DNA from: Stictocephala bisonia
Taxonomy: Eukaryota; Arthropoda; Insecta; Hemiptera; Membracidae
Length of the DNA stretch: 64,000 nt
Direction: 5' to 3'
NCBI GenBank assembly: GCA_035578905.1
Contig: JAQJVL010000423.1
Span: forward strand, 496,001 to 560,000
Positions 1 to 12,412 of this stretch are shown here, one piece after another. The translations under genes and the position numbers were made by a program. A model generated the notes under the pieces. The model was not told where the DNA came from. It made no database searches and saw only the letters and a list, made by a program, of their open reading frames with translations. Position 1 is the first letter of the stretch. Every line of letters starts with the position of its first letter.

Positions 1-413
1 TTCTCTGGATCCCGGGTCCCCCGGCGAGCACAGAGACTTATCTGAAAGACTCTCCCATCTGAACCCAGGCCTCCCGACTGAGTTGTGGAGGTCACTGGAC
101 CGCAAGGAGACACCCACGGGTGTCAGACTTGTGGTCACAGTGGACTCTGCCTCACTGGTGGTCATGGAAGCACAGCAGAGGAAGCTATACTGCAGAGTCG
201 GCATGGCTACAGTCATGCTGCCCGCAGGAAACTCCTCTCAATAAAGATGCCAAGAGCTCAGATAGATGTAGGGCTAGGGCTTGACTTTTTAGGCACTAAC
301 TCTCTCTGTTTGAGTTTCAGGGAAGGCTACCGTTTCGATGGTAGAGACAAGAAGAGGCTTGGGCTACCTAGAGGAAGAGGGGGACCGAGGATTGAAGTGC
401 TGGACTGGAGGAT

Positions 414-3400
414 ATGGTGAGTTTTTTACAAACCAACCTCAATCACAGTATTGAGGCCTCTACTATACTAGCTAGAACTATAAGAGAAAGAGGGGTTAAT
501 GTTGCTCTGATTCAGGAACTGTGGATTTGGGATAACTGGATCAAGGGTCTTAACATTCCTACATATAGCCTCTATGGGGGATCGGGTGGGCTGAAACCGC
601 AGGCGGCCATTTTGGTTGCAGGCATAGATAGTTGGTTCATACCGGAATTCTGTGGAGGAGATGTGGTTGCAGGGGTAATTAAACTGCAGGGGTAATTAAA
701 CTGCAGGGGTAATTAAACTGCAGGGGTAATTAAACTGCAGAAGGGTAATAGCGTGGGGAGGAAACTGGTGGTCGCATTGGTATACCTCCGATATGATAGG
801 ACGATCATCCCACCATCAAGAGAGATGGTGGCGTTGGTTGAATACTGCCGGAGCGGGAACTTAGACCTAGTGGTCGGCTGTGACCCCAACTCTCACAATG
901 AGGTTTGGAGAAGTAGTGACACGAACGAGAGGGGCCTTGCTCTTACAGAATACCTGGGAGGGAGGGACCTTTTGGTACTCAACAAGGGTATCTCCCAACC
1001 TTTTAGAATATTATTAGGAGGGAGGTTATAGATATAACTATGGCTTCAGCCTCAATGTTTCAAGACATTAGGGACTGGGAAGTTTCGCAGGAACCCTCAT
1101 TGTCGGACCACAGACACATTCGTTTTGTGCTTGAGGGTCAGACAACACAAGGGTTGTACAGGAATCCCAGACTGACAGACTGGGCCTCATACTCGGGGGA
1201 ACTGTCTGACAGGCTGGATCTAATTCTTAAAGGCCAGATTCAATCTGGATTGAATCTTAAGGAGAGAGTGGCATTCCTTACGGAGGCCATAATCACCTCT
1301 TATGAGAACAACTGCCCTTTGATGGCACAAAGGGATGCTCGAAGCCGGAAATGGTCTCACGAATTGGAGGACCATCGAAGGAGGACCAGAAGGCTCCTTG
1401 GCAAGGCCAATAGATCTGCCAGTGATGCTGAGTGATTTGCCTACTGGGAGTCGCAAAGAGATACAGACGAGAGGTTCGTAGATTCTCCAGGAAATCCTGG
1501 AGAGACTTTTGTACCTCTATAGAGACAATCTCAGTTATGTCTAGGCTTCACAAAGTGCTGGCTAAGGACCCTGGGGGAAGACTGGGATCCCTCATTAAAG
1601 ATGATGGGGAGTGAACCAGATCTGAAGAAGAGACTTCGCAACTTCTATTTGATACTCACTTTCCGGGATCCGCCGAGGAACCGGTGGCGAGCCCCCCATT
1701 TCGGTGAGGCGGGCTTACACTGGAGCCTCGCACGCGGACAGTAATGATGCAAAGAAGGTGACAACACAGAACAAAAGATCAAGTGGGTAGTTGAGTGCTT
1801 CGCCCCCTTCAAGAGTGCGGGGGCCGGATGGCATCCCTGACCCTAATATGTAGGGCTTCCCTGGCCTTGGGTTTTAATCTAAGGCTGTGGAGGACCGCAA
1901 AAGTGGTCTATATCCCCAAACCTTGAAGGGGTACACATACCAGATCTAAAGATTTCAGACTGATCAGCCTCATGTCTTTTCTACTAAAGACATTGGAGAA
2001 GTTGGTCAATAGGCATATGAGGGACGGGGTATTGAGAGATAATCCGCTCCATACAAATCAACACGTATACATGGCTGGGAGATCTGCTGAGTCGGCTCTC
2101 CACCGACTCGTCACGAGAGTCGAGGAAACGATTCGGCAGAAGGAGCTAGCCATGGGTGTCTTCACGGACATAGAATGTCAAATGACAATGACAACAATGT
2201 CTCCCTGCAGTCTATGATCGCTGCTGTCGCTAGGACGGGCACCAGTGGTACCATTACCAGATGGATCCAGCCCTACCTACGCAGCAGAATGGTTAAGGTA
2301 ATACTGAATGACGTGACGGTTCAGGTTGTAGTCGGAAGTGGTTGTCCACAAGGGGGTGTCCTTTCCCCTCCTCCTGTGGTCCCTAGTGGTTGATGAACTT
2401 CTAAGGGTGCTTAACGCGATGGGGATATATGCTCAGGCATACGCAGACAATGTGTGTATACTGAGCATTGGTAAGTTTTCCTGCACAGTGTCAGACATTG
2501 AGTCTTGAGATTGTTATAAAGCTGGTGTAGAGACAAGGGCTCTCTGTTAATCCTAACAATACAGAACTTGTACTCTTTACTAGGAGGAAGAGGCTGGATG
2601 GCCTATACATGCCCACTATGGGAAATATGGTGCTAAAAGCTAAAGGGTTGGTTAAGTATCTGGGGGTTATTCTGGACGCTAAACTGAACTGGCTCAAGCA
2701 CCTACAGGAAAACGCCAGGAAGTAAAGAATGGCTTTTTTGGGCTTGTCGGAGGACCATTGGGACAACATGGGTCCTTAAACCAAAGATGGTTTATTGGCT
2801 ATACACGAGTGTACTTCGGCCCTCCTTACGTTATGCTGCAGTTGTCTGGTGGTTAGCCATGGCACAAAACAGTACAAGGCTAACATTAGATAGATGACAG
2901 AGAATGGCGTGCCTGGGAATTACAGGCGCAATTAGAACAACCCCATTGGTGGCAATGGAGGTCCTCAATGGGCTCCGCCCTATGGATCTGTTTGTAAAGG
3001 GGGAGGTATGTAAAGTGGCCTTTAGAATAAGGACGACTGGTGGCTGGTTGCCTGGCCAACCAGGACTCCATGGCGAAATACTATCTAGGGTCATTGGTCT
3101 GGACTCATTCCTTGCGATGGGATTAGACTCAATGTCATCTAGGTACAGATTTGACAGGCAGGTCAGGGCTCTCCTTCCAAGCAGAGATAAGTGGATGGAG
3201 AGTACCGAGCCTGCACAAGTCAAAGGAAGCGTCTAGTTTATGGACGGCTCACTTACAGAAGAAGGTGCGGGTGCTGGGGTGTACGGGAGGGGTGCACGGA
3301 AAGTTCTGTCTGTACCTCTCGGAGCAAATGCTACCGTCTTCCAAGCGGAGGCGATGGCAATCATGACAGCCGCACAGGAAGAAATGTGTCTAGGTGGCTT

Positions 3401-4060
3401 CGGAGGAGTTGTTTCCATCTGTTCAGACAGTCAGGTGGCGATAAAGGCGATCATGGTGCCACGTACCAGCTCTAAGTTGGTATGAGAGTGCCAGGGGATC
3501 CTAGATACCCTTTGTCAGCGTAAACAGGTGAGGCTCATATGGGTCCCTGGGCATGCTGGCACTGATGGAAATGAGAGGGCTGATGCACTGGCTAGGAGAG
3601 GGGCAAAGTGCCCTCTTCTGGGACTGGAGTCAGCCCTTGGCATTCCTTTCCAAAAGGTCAAGAGAAGAATTTATTGGTGGACCTCTGAGGAAGACGCTAG
3701 TAGATAGAGGAACGAGTCCGGGCTTAGGCAGTCTCGTGCACTCATCCAAGGACCGGATTGCAGTTACAGCCGAGCTTTGCTGAGCTGCAACTGGGCCAAG
3801 GTGAGGGCAGTCACGGGACTTCTGACCGGATATAATCTCCTTCATAGACACATGAAGATTGTGGGCCTAACAGATGTAGGCTCTATGAAGAAGAAGAGGA
3901 GAGCGCCATACACATCTTGTGTCATTGTGGAGCACTCTCATCTCTTAGGTAAAGGACTCTGGGTGCCGCTTTTCTGGAACCAGAGGACATCAGACGGGCT
4001 AAACTCGGGGAGACCCTGTCCTTAATAAGGGGGACTGGTCTCTTGTGACACTGTTGCCAG
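414..4060 (+). pseudogene. Degenerate LINE ORF2: endonuclease, reverse transcriptase, RNase H
   Basis: Remnant of a non-LTR retrotransposon polyprotein broken into at least seven frame segments. An AP-type endonuclease begins at 414 (FLQTNLNHS, then ALIQELW) and runs on in other frames at 753-1031 and 1040-1435 (SDHRHIRF). Reverse transcriptase pieces follow at 1972-2217, 2175-2393 (GCPQGGVLSP) and 2431-2460, where the catalytic box reads YADN instead of YADD. A C-terminal stretch at 2904-3236 is followed by RNase H at 3240-3660, with DGS, AEAMAI, SDSQ and NERADALAR carrying the acidic residues and one internal TGA at 3483. A Cys/His-poor remnant of the C-terminal zinc region runs to about 4025. 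An RNase H after the RT places it in the I/R1/LOA part of the LINE tree (family knowledge); the exact clade is inference. It is clearly dead. Confidence 0.85.
670..737 (+). repeat. 17-bp tandem repeat, 4 copies
   Basis: Four perfect copies of the 17-mer CAGGGGTAATTAAACTG at 670-686, 687-703, 704-720 and 721-737, followed by a diverging CAGAAGGGTAATA. They lie inside the endonuclease part of the dead LINE. Seventeen is not a multiple of three, so the expansion itself shifts the frame and ends the upstream segment at 695. Confidence 0.95.
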
Positions 4061-4139
4061 GCTCGGGGTGAAAAGGGCCATTGAGTCTAGGCACGGTGGG
4101 CTTGGTGACAGGACCACAACCCAGTGTACCTATCTATCT

Positions 4140-6713
4140 ATTTAAGGCTTCGGATTGCGTAAAGCAAGGCCCAAGGTTCGAATCGTTGAATAAAGTTCAC
4201 GCACGCACAGGCTTGCAAGGCCATGTGAACTGGCGAGTGAAGTTTTTATATAAAGACAAAAAAAGTATATTACAAACACGCAAGAGTTTGATGAACCGAA
4301 TTCATATAATTATCATAAATAAACACTTAAAACCACTCAGTATATTTTTCATTAGATTCTTATACATGCACAATTTTTTCTTAGCAAGAATACACCGTTT
4401 CAAACTGGCACTATGATATAGTGTTGTGTATGGCTACTTAGGACTGACTGGTGTTGGGAGCGTAGGCAATATGATGTGTTTTCAGTCCCTTTAGAATAAC
4501 ATGATGTCCACTCTATGGTTGTTATCGACATGGCCACTCTGAAGCAGAAAAGGGTGTTGGTATTTGATGGTAGGTTAAATATTGAGACGGGAGAATTGAG
4601 TCTCTTCAGTTGACTGAGAATCAGACCAATACTATTATCTTCAATTCTACAATAAGCTGTAGGTCTCTTAGCTGTTACTGTGCTATTAAGAAATGGCGCT
4701 ATATAAGGATCATTTTACCTCAACTAGTGTCAAAAGATAACAACGATTCATCTACACTCACCACATTTATTTGTAACCTATGTGTGGTGGATCGACCGTC
4801 ACAATATGGAGCGATAAGAAAGTAGACAGCTGACTGGTGAGGCTCAAGGGGAGGGGACGATTCTGGTTTGCGCAGTACACTGCTGAGCATTGAAAGAAGA
4901 GGAGCTGCTGTCCACCAGAATGGCAAAGTTCACCTTTCAATTAATATATAAATCTAATAAATTTTAAGGCAATTTTTTAAAATGATGTTGGGCTAAATTA
5001 CAATTGCAGAGGGGGGTCTAATTGAATGCAGTATGGGGACTTAGCTAGTATAAAATATAATTAAGTACTATTCACGACATTTCTATTAAATTTAGTTGAT
5101 CATTGGCACTCCTAGGTACAGTCTCGCAGTCAGCTAATTAGTAGAGTAAATTTAATGAATGTATTTATTACATTTCTTCTTGTATTTGTTATATGGAATA
5201 TTATAATTCTATTTAAATTGATTAATAAAGTTGGTTGTGATGGCTAAAGGTCTCTTGAACAATGGCACTCTCGCTAGCCACTTGAATTTTTTAATCAAAT
5301 GGTCCAGCCGTCTTCTTAACACTGTGTAGGTTAGCCTAGCTAATTACAATATTTTTAGATCCACAGCCATCGGCCAAAATCTTGGCCAGTCTCAACTTAT
5401 CAAATTAATTCACAAACGGCCTACACTCCACATATTTTAAACCATTTTTTTTAACATTTGGCATTTTAAGATAAGGAGATCATCATCATCTTACAAGATT
5501 GAAATTGATTTTGTCAATAAATGCTTAAGATTGCTAAGTTTGTTTTTTCACTAATAATATTCAATAAAATATACAGTATATAAAATCCAAATACCAATGA
5601 CTACTCATCACAATATATAAAAAAATACTTAAGCTCTGAGGCTGAAATTTTGTGGGCGGATTGGTCTTATATTGTAGATGTGCAATAATTTAGAAAATTC
5701 TGTTGCAGTTCCCAAACGGTAGCCAATTTGATACAGAGATTTTGAAATGTCAAAAACAGTGTTTTCCATTTTGCCTGTAGTGGCTAAACAAATGTTTTTA
5801 TTGAAAAATTGCTGTCATTTTCAATGTCAGGTTTGAAGAAAATCTACAACTTTGTTCCTATGAATTTTTGCTCTATCTCATCTCTTTAACCCTTAGATAG
5901 AGCTAAATTTTCAATATGTATTTGACTCAAAAGGCTACTTTACACACTCTCAGAGTAGACTTATATGGTTTTATCGACAAAAAAACTCTAAACTAGTAGA
6001 ACAAACGTAATTTTGCAGGAAAAAAGAAAAATATATAGATTCAGCAATATTAATACTGTAAGGAGTTTATAAATATGGTGAGAAACCACTTATTCAAGCA
6101 CAATTGCACTACTTTGCACCTTCTAAAAGTAGACTTGCAGATTTTTATTGACTATAAAACTTTGTTTAGGAGAAGGCACTGATGTCCACCAGAAATGTTG
6201 GTCATAGGACAAGATGAGATCTACTCTATCAAATGACTTTATTTTTATATTGACAGTCTTTGAAGTTGCAATTTGACATGGAGGATTTCCTTATGGTATA
6301 GATGTGCAATAAGGTCTTGATTATAAAAATTTACCTTTTAAGTGGTTTTGATAGTGAAATAATTAAGGTCATTTCCACTAACTCTGACTTAATTAACATT
6401 AACTCTGGCTAACATTAACACTGACATCTGCAAGACACTTTTGCCCAATGCAGCACTACATCACAGTGAAATTTTTGGAGCACAAGGCTATAAGTAAAAA
6501 CAGGAATTTTAGCTTATGAAGAACAAAATAACATAATTAACTATTATTAATTAATTATTTTATGTTATTGAAATTGGTATTATTTCCCAAGTCAACCAAA
6601 ATGCCTGTACTGCAGCTATAAAAAATGAGTAAGGTTATTAATATTTTATTCTTTCAACATCACTCATTAAAAATTATGAAATCTTGAAGTCTGAGAGTTT
6701 AAAAACGTTATAC
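4140..6713. other. Intron-like AT-rich DNA, nothing recognised
   Basis: This stretch lies beyond the last visible DENND5 exon, on its 3' side. Short open frames at 4081-4416, 4610-4825 and 4720-4926 have no recognisable domains and no supporting splice signals that I could confirm. It is probably part of the next DENND5 intron, because the expected following exon (continuing the RUN domain) was not found here. The LINE upstream ends near a CTAT-rich tail at about 4127-4143. Confidence 0.5.
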
Positions 6714-6878
6714 CTGTTTATTGTGCAGTCCATGAGCCCAGATCCTCTCAAGCAAATCACAAAGGCTGGCTATGAGTGTATTCTCTTCCACAAGAGAAGT
6801 CTGTGTTGTGTGGCCTAGTTGAATCGCTTCGCTGCCCATCTTCTCCACCAGCATGCGCTTTGTCTTAGCTTTACAATC
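6714..6878 (-). CDS. DENND5: DENND5-like gene, exon f: RUN domain segment
   Basis: Exon of 165 nt (55 codons, phase 0 to phase 0). The acceptor is ...TTTCAG at 6880-6879 and the donor is CAG|GTATAA at 6714/6713. It encodes [18 protein letters not shown] and [17 protein letters not shown], which match the first RUN domain of vertebrate DENND5A/B (Rab6IP1) residue for residue over long stretches. RUN1 binds Rab6-type GTPases, and DENND5 proteins act as Rab GEFs/effectors in Golgi and endosomal traffic (family knowledge). It continues directly from the exon at 7513-7753 ([13 protein letters not shown]). The next exon is not in the window. Confidence 0.93.
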
Positions 6879-7512
6879 CTGAAAGTTCTTTTTATTAGGG
6901 GATTGTGTTGTTCTTAATTCTGATGTCACTTTTAAATCTGTGTGCAAATGAATAGTAAACAATTATCATTATGAAAATAAAAGGGTAGACTTAAAAGAAA
7001 TAATTTTAAATAAACGGTTTTCATGGCAAGAAAATAATTTAGGTCTAAATTGTTAACTTCTTAGAAATTAACAAATATAAATATGTTTCATATGATAAAC
7101 AATCTTGGCATCATAATATGTATATTTCTTTTCTTTTTTTAACTCTCTAAATTGATATGCTTTCTAACATATAGTTTATCAAATAAAACACACTAGTTAA
7201 GTAAAAAGTAAAGTTATTGATCAATAGTCAATTTATCAAGTTCTTATAATACATTAGAATTAATTTAAATATAAGAAAATTTGCTAATTTTGCAGATTAA
7301 TTAAATAATTGTCAATGTCATATTTAGGCAAAATTACCATTGTAGACACTGTAATTATCAATACAAAATAACAAAATTAATGTAACAAATTTACAGTTGA
7401 CAAAAGGAGCTGACCAGAACGGCTTTGGTGCAAAGGATTTACTTTAAGTAGGCATATAATGGTTTATAGACAATCAATAAATAATTTAGAAAGTTTATAA
7501 TATCAGAGTTAC

Positions 7513-7753
7513 CTTGAGTAGTTTTTCTACAAAGTTCCAGTTGGTCTGGGCAATAAGTGCAGGGCTCATATCTAAAGGTTTAACAGGTGTGGGCTTGAGT
7601 GCACTACCGCCCAGAGGGTGTGCCTCACTGGGAGTGCGCAGTTGCTGGGCTGGAGTGTTGGTATCTAACTCATCTAGAGAGATACTGGAAAGGGAGTGTG
7701 AGAGCTGGTGACGTGGAGGCCTCCATTGTACACTAGCACTGCGTTTGCGGTTC
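7513..7753 (-). CDS. DENND5: DENND5-like gene, exon e: linker and start of RUN domain
   Basis: Exon of 241 nt. The acceptor is TTATTCAG at 7755-7754 and the donor is AAG|GTAACT at 7513/7512. It opens by completing the AG|G arginine codon left by the previous exon, then encodes a basic/serine-rich linker (NRKRSASVQWRPPRHQ) and a proline-rich stretch. It ends with SPALIAQTNWNFVEKLLK, the signature entry into the DENND5 RUN1 domain. The linker is longer in low-complexity sequence and less conserved than the flanking domains, as expected. The frame is open throughout. Confidence 0.92.
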
Positions 7754-8317
7754 CTGAATAACATATGTTTGGAATTAATATAGCATATTAAATGAAATAA
7801 AAAAAAAAAATATTATTTAGCTTATTAAACAAAGATCACTCTGAATTTTAAGAATAATATTCTTAGTTCATAATAATATATTTTTAATGCAAGTGGTAAG
7901 GTAAGAATCTGATCATAATCAAAGAGGGTAGTGTTATTCTTTATCAAGCCCTCATCATTAAGGGTGTAGTTGCAGCAAATTTTTTGTATTCAAAGCACAC
8001 ATACAGAATCCAAGTTTTTTTACTTAAGATTTCAAGTGGTAGAGTAACAACAATACCTTATGTTGCAGTAACATACAAGTACAAAGAGAGAGAATTAAAA
8101 ATATATATTTATTATTCATACAAATTTTAACTAACTAATATTATACACATGAAACAGGAAAATAAAAGTAAAGTAGAATATAATGGACTAATAGGGGCTA
8201 AAGTTTGTCTGTTGAAGTGATTTTTATTTAGCAAAGTTCAAAGCAAATACTTTTGAGATGAAATTCAACAGGGTGAACACAAATGAAAGGACAATCCTTC
8301 AGTTAGATATATGTGTA
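7754..8317. other. DENND5 intron, no feature
   Basis: AT-rich intronic sequence between the exons at 7513-7753 and 11255-11467. Nothing coding is recognisable before the MITE at 8318. Confidence 0.6.
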
Positions 8318-8750
8318 TACAGGGTGGCTGGGTCATCAGTGTTACAAAAATTGTTGGGCAAAAGTACAACAATTCGTATTCAGGGTGTAAAAAGTGCAAT
8401 AGGTCACAGTTTTTTTTCTTTTTAGAAAATGTAAAAATTTTTTACTTTGTCACAATTTACAATGTGGTTTTAATCTCTAAACTTAAAAAACTATTGAGTT
8501 ATTATTATTTGAAATTTAACGTAGCACAAGTATAGTTTGTAGTAAGGTATACTTTGTTGAGATATGTCTAGTGGTGGCTGAGAAATCAAAGTCTTAGGTC
8601 TCATAGCAAGAGTCTTTTACGAAAAGTAAAAAAAAAATCTTTTTGAAGCCAATTTCAAGAGATGGAATGTCTTATATACATAATTCAACAACATTTACAC
8701 TGTACTTTTAACAAAAAACTCTTGTAACACTGATGACCAGCCGCCCTATA
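8318..8750. mobile_element. MITE with about 28-bp imperfect TIRs
   Basis: The left end ACAGGGTGGCTGGGTCATCA (from about 8319) continues GTGTTACAA. The right end at 8722-8750 is its imperfect inverse (TTGTAACACTGATGACCAGC then CGCCCTATA). The element is about 433 bp, carries no transposase, and is flanked by TATA-like dinucleotides on both sides. The 74-residue open frame inside it looks like chance. It lies in the DENND5 intron 7754-11254. Superfamily is unassigned. Confidence 0.75.
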
Positions 8751-9565
8751 TTAAAATATAAAAGGTAATGTGGTAGATAAATATTCAACTGGCCATAAAA
8801 CATCAACATGGTGTCAACTACTCTCTCTCCTCGTCCTCTTGGATCATGTTGGAGGGTACTCATAAACATTTAGGGTCATCATTTTTAATGAGAGATGTTG
8901 AAAGAACAAAATATCAATGATCTTACTCATTTTTCATAGCTTCCATGTTGGCTTTGGTTAGGCAAGCAACACTCACGCATGCAGCTAGCAGGTTCATTAC
9001 AATAGGCTATGTCACCTGCCTTAAGTCCTTATTTATATACTTCTTCAAAATTATTAGTATACATAATGTATACTAATAATTTTGATTAACATTTTGAATT
9101 CTAATTGCGAATGTATTTAAAACAAGCCCAAACACAATTTTATGTTAACTTTACATAAAATAATATAGTTAGAGTAAAATAAAAAATGTCACAATTACTT
9201 TGTATTTGGATTTATTTTGAATAAAATATTAAGTCAAGCATATCTCCATGCAATAAACGAAAGTATACAAAAAATTCCTTAATTACGTTTTTTGTACAAG
9301 ACCTTTCAATATCTGACTTTCGAAGGTTATTAACTTTTATTTGGGTATAAACTCAGAGTTACAAATTTAATATAATTTGGATTGTGGAACTTAACACGTT
9401 CGGTTTTGCGCCATATTGTTAATTTTGTGTTTTTGCCCAAGTGTTCCCAGCATTTATTTGAGCTATGTGATTTGTTGTGAGAACTCCATAAACGTTCTGT
9501 TGAACCAAATATTGCCTCTCGTTATATTTGAATATTAAATATTCAAATAAAGTCAAATATTCGTC
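8751..9565. other. DENND5 intron, no feature
   Basis: AT-rich sequence with no recognised gene or repeat. A short inverted motif (TTAGTATACATAATGTATACTAA) near 9055-9077 is palindromic but isolated. Confidence 0.5.
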
Positions 9566-10476
9566 TGTCCAAAAAGTATCCGATCTTGATGTCTGGCATG
9601 AAAATTGCTATTCCGCGGCAACAGCGATCTGGTCTCCTTCAAAGTACTCCCATTCCACAAGCTACTACCTTATGCCAACGCTCCTCCCTCTTCCATAAAC
9701 ACTTCTTAAATTCATTTTTTGGAATGGTTAACAGGTGCTGTTTCGCATTTTGTTTTATCTCTTCAAGATTGTCAAACCTTTCCCTTTCAAAGGAACTTTT
9801 AACTTTGGAAATAGCCAAAAGTCACAAGGAGCTATGTCAGGGCTGTAGGGAGGCTGTCATAGTTGTTTAATGTTGCATTTCACCAAAAAATGCTGAATCA
9901 GATTCGAGGAATGAGCTGGAGCGTGAACCGAACATGAACTGAAACACGGTTCATTTTCAAATCTTCGTGTAAAATGTTACAAACTGACAATTTTGGTATT
10001 CCTAAATCTTTTTCCAGCTCCCAGACAGTCAATTGACAGTTTTCATTAATTGCTGCACAAACACTTTCAACATTTTCAGCATTTCTAGCCGTTAAAGGCC
10101 TGCCAGGTCGCTCATTATTCTCCACTGATATGCAACCATTTTTATACCGCCTAGACCACTCTTTAATTTGTGTATCGCCCATAGATTCTTCACCATACAC
10201 TTTTTGTATCACGGCAATCGTCTATGATGCTGAATGGCCAAGTTTTTGGCAAAATTTAATGCAGATGCTTTGCTCAACACATCAGTCATAGTGAAATGTG
10301 ACACACACGCACAGCAGTACTGTATGGAACAGAGCGCTGTGACTCACTGAGCAACTGAAGCGAATTCAATGGAGTGGGGAAAGTAGTAGGGTCCCCTCTC
10401 CTCTCCAATAACTGGTTTTAGTCGGATGGTCGGGCTGCGGCCGACTACTGATCGGCGGTCAGATACTTTTTGGACA
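9566..10476 (-). mobile_element. Internally deleted mariner element
   Basis: The ends share TGTCCAAAAAGTATC as inverted repeats (left from 9566, right ending at 10476). The minus strand carries the N-terminal helix-turn-helix part of a mariner transposase at 10212-9898 (EWSRRYKNGCISVENNERPG, then NILHEDLKMNRVS). It then jumps, in another frame, to APAHSSNLIQHFL and PPYSPDIAPCDFWLF, which belong to the catalytic C-terminal half. The segment carrying the first catalytic Asp is missing and a stop interrupts IKQL*QPPYS. At about 0.9 kb against a usual 1.3 kb, it is a non-autonomous deletion derivative. Confidence 0.85.
9898..10212 (-). pseudogene. Mariner transposase N-terminal HTH fragment
   Basis: A 104-residue frame with the paired HTH region typical of mariner transposases (GDTQIKEWSRRYKNG; ERPGRPLTARNAENVESVCA; LTVWELEKDLGIPKLSVCNI). 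The start used here (MIQKVYGEES) corresponds to the early HTH, so a few N-terminal residues may lie upstream in another frame. It ends in out-of-frame sequence at the internal deletion. Confidence 0.8.
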
Positions 10477-11254
10477 TCGTTGTATTTCAGTGCTCCTGGT
10501 GAAGGTACCCTTCCTGTAGGTTAGCAGCAAACGTGTTAAGGAAGACATTAGAGAGCTGCAAATTACATTTGAAGAATAAGACAAAAAATATCAAGGTTAT
10601 AAATGACATGTAAACCAGACTAATAACCAAGATAAATAGTTAAAGGATAGGAAGAGTGATTCTAGATAAAGAAAGAAAGTTAGGCTCTGAAGACATGAAG
10701 AGATACTTGGGCTGAGAGAAGACAAATGAACACAAGAATAATATGACTAAATTGGTTTAATGAGGGCCATAAAATTTTAAAAATTTGGTAAGTCGACATA
10801 AAAAATGTATCCAATAAAATTCAATTTATTAAATCAATAAGAATGTTTGTATTAATTATAAAAAACATTTTTCAATAAAAACCTTGAAAATGGATGTTAA
10901 TAGTGGGTTAGGTTTATCTATAGCACAGATGTTTTTTAGTTTAATGTTTGTATTTAAATGTTATTTAACATATGTTTTATATTTCTATAATTTTGGTTGC
11001 TAGGTAAACTGGCTTGATTAGAGAAGTTAGAAAGATAGTATGGTATTGTATTGTTTTTATGTTCATAGTTCAATTTCATTATTTTATACAGTCCTCTATT
11101 TTCGAATTAATAAACAGTACTTGTGATTAAAGTACAAGTATTTTTCATCTCGTTTTCATCTCAATAGTTCATTCCAATTTCCAATACACCACGCATCAGC
11201 GCCAACATAGTGTTTTTCAAATACTTTCTACCTAGCTAAATTACTGAGACTTAC
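10477..11254. other. DENND5 intron, no feature
   Basis: AT-rich intron sequence up to the donor of the exon at 11255. No coding or repeat signal recognised. Confidence 0.55.
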
Positions 11255-11467
11255 CTAAGGGTTGGTTCCTGATTCAACAGCACTGGGTCCAGCAAAGGAA
11301 AGCCCGCTCTCGTGTTGCGAGAGGCATGGTTGGTCAGCAACTCTTTGGGCGGGGCCACAATAGTGTCAATAGTTGCTAGTCGCTTATCAAGCAGACGCTG
11401 AGAATCATTGATGGAAGCACAACGCTCGTAACACGGTAAGCGGACCATATTCTCTCCATATCTTTTC
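11255..11467 (-). CDS. DENND5: DENND5-like gene, exon d: post-DENN region
   Basis: Exon of 213 nt. The acceptor is AATTACCAG at 11469-11468 and the strong donor is TTAG|GTAAGT at 11255/11254. It starts with the G that completes the AA|G lysine codon from the exon 27 kb upstream and ends CTT AG (phase 2). It encodes KRYGENMVRLPCYERCASIN and then SQRLLDKRLATIDTIVAPPK. This matches the DENND5 segment between the d-DENN region and the RUN linker (Y-x-K/R-C-x-S/T-x-x...RLAxID). No stop codons. Confidence 0.9.
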
Positions 11468-12412
11468 CTGGTAATTTGTAGTTTTTGTTAGTTTGTTAAC
11501 ACTTAAATTATTACTTTGTTGATAACTTTTTTAGTTTTTAACTAAGAAAATGTTTCAATTACTACATAATCTCAACGTATGAGAGTATTTAGAAAGTAAT
11601 CTACATTTGTGCACTCAATTTTATAGATCACCTACTATAATGACAGCGTATTTTGCCATTATCCTTCCCTTGATGATCAGTACGATTCCATTTTCTATGT
11701 TGTGTAATCATAGAAATTGTTTTTTCATTAATTTTATTTAAATGATAGTACAATAAAAGACAATTTTGCCTGTAACTGTGCAATCTACAGTGTTATTTTG
11801 TTTTTGACATAATGATCTAGTGGTAAAAATGACCAAAATAAAACAAGCCAATATTCTTACTAAACACATTGAATTCCTTAGTATACAAGCGATGGGGAAA
11901 TCTCATATACCAACACATCATTACCTTGTCAAGTAAACTAAGAACCAGATTTATGGCTTGAAAAGAAAAAAGGGCACAAATTATGAAGTCACCTGAAAAC
12001 TTGCTTAATACATGGTGGGCAATATTTATGCATACGTATTATGGCCTTTAATTATGGGGTTTATAACTATAGCAGACAACTGGAAACATGTCCTGTTCCT
12101 TCAGAAGAGGATTATCCTACTGAAAGTCCTAGACGTGGGAGCAATCTGCATTATTAAAAACCAAAAATACTGATGGCCAATGTATTATAGACTAGAGTGT
12201 TAATTCTCTATGTGGATGGGAAACCATTTCAGAACAGAACAAACATCTGCTGTCATTTAAACCAAGCATGTTAGCTAATGCATGGCCACAAACCCGGACA
12301 ACTGATTGGCAAAGATGTCATACTAATTACTGTAAGAGTTTTTACAATGGAGAGAAACTCTCATACTAAATTTAAAAAGACTCATCTTAAATTATATTTA
12401 AATCTGACAATA
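11468..12412. other. Right end of the 27-kb DENND5 intron, no feature
   Basis: Intron sequence from the acceptor of the exon at 11255-11467 to the Tigger-like left terminus at 12413. No gene or repeat recognised. Confidence 0.5.

Noticed and set aside
85..420. 111-residue plus-strand frame upstream of the first LINE endonuclease
   Set aside because: It may be LINE ORF1 or 5' UTR remnant, but it shows no zinc knuckle or other ORF1 motif and the element start is outside the window.
4150..4185. GGTTCGAATC, resembling a tRNA B box or a SINE head
   Set aside because: No A box at the right distance and no cloverleaf; the motif alone is short enough to be chance.
4720..4926. Minus-strand 68-residue frame (PFWWTAAPLLSML...)
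   Set aside because: A faint resemblance to an animal Mediator subunit motif was considered, but there are no aligned hallmark residues and no splice context.
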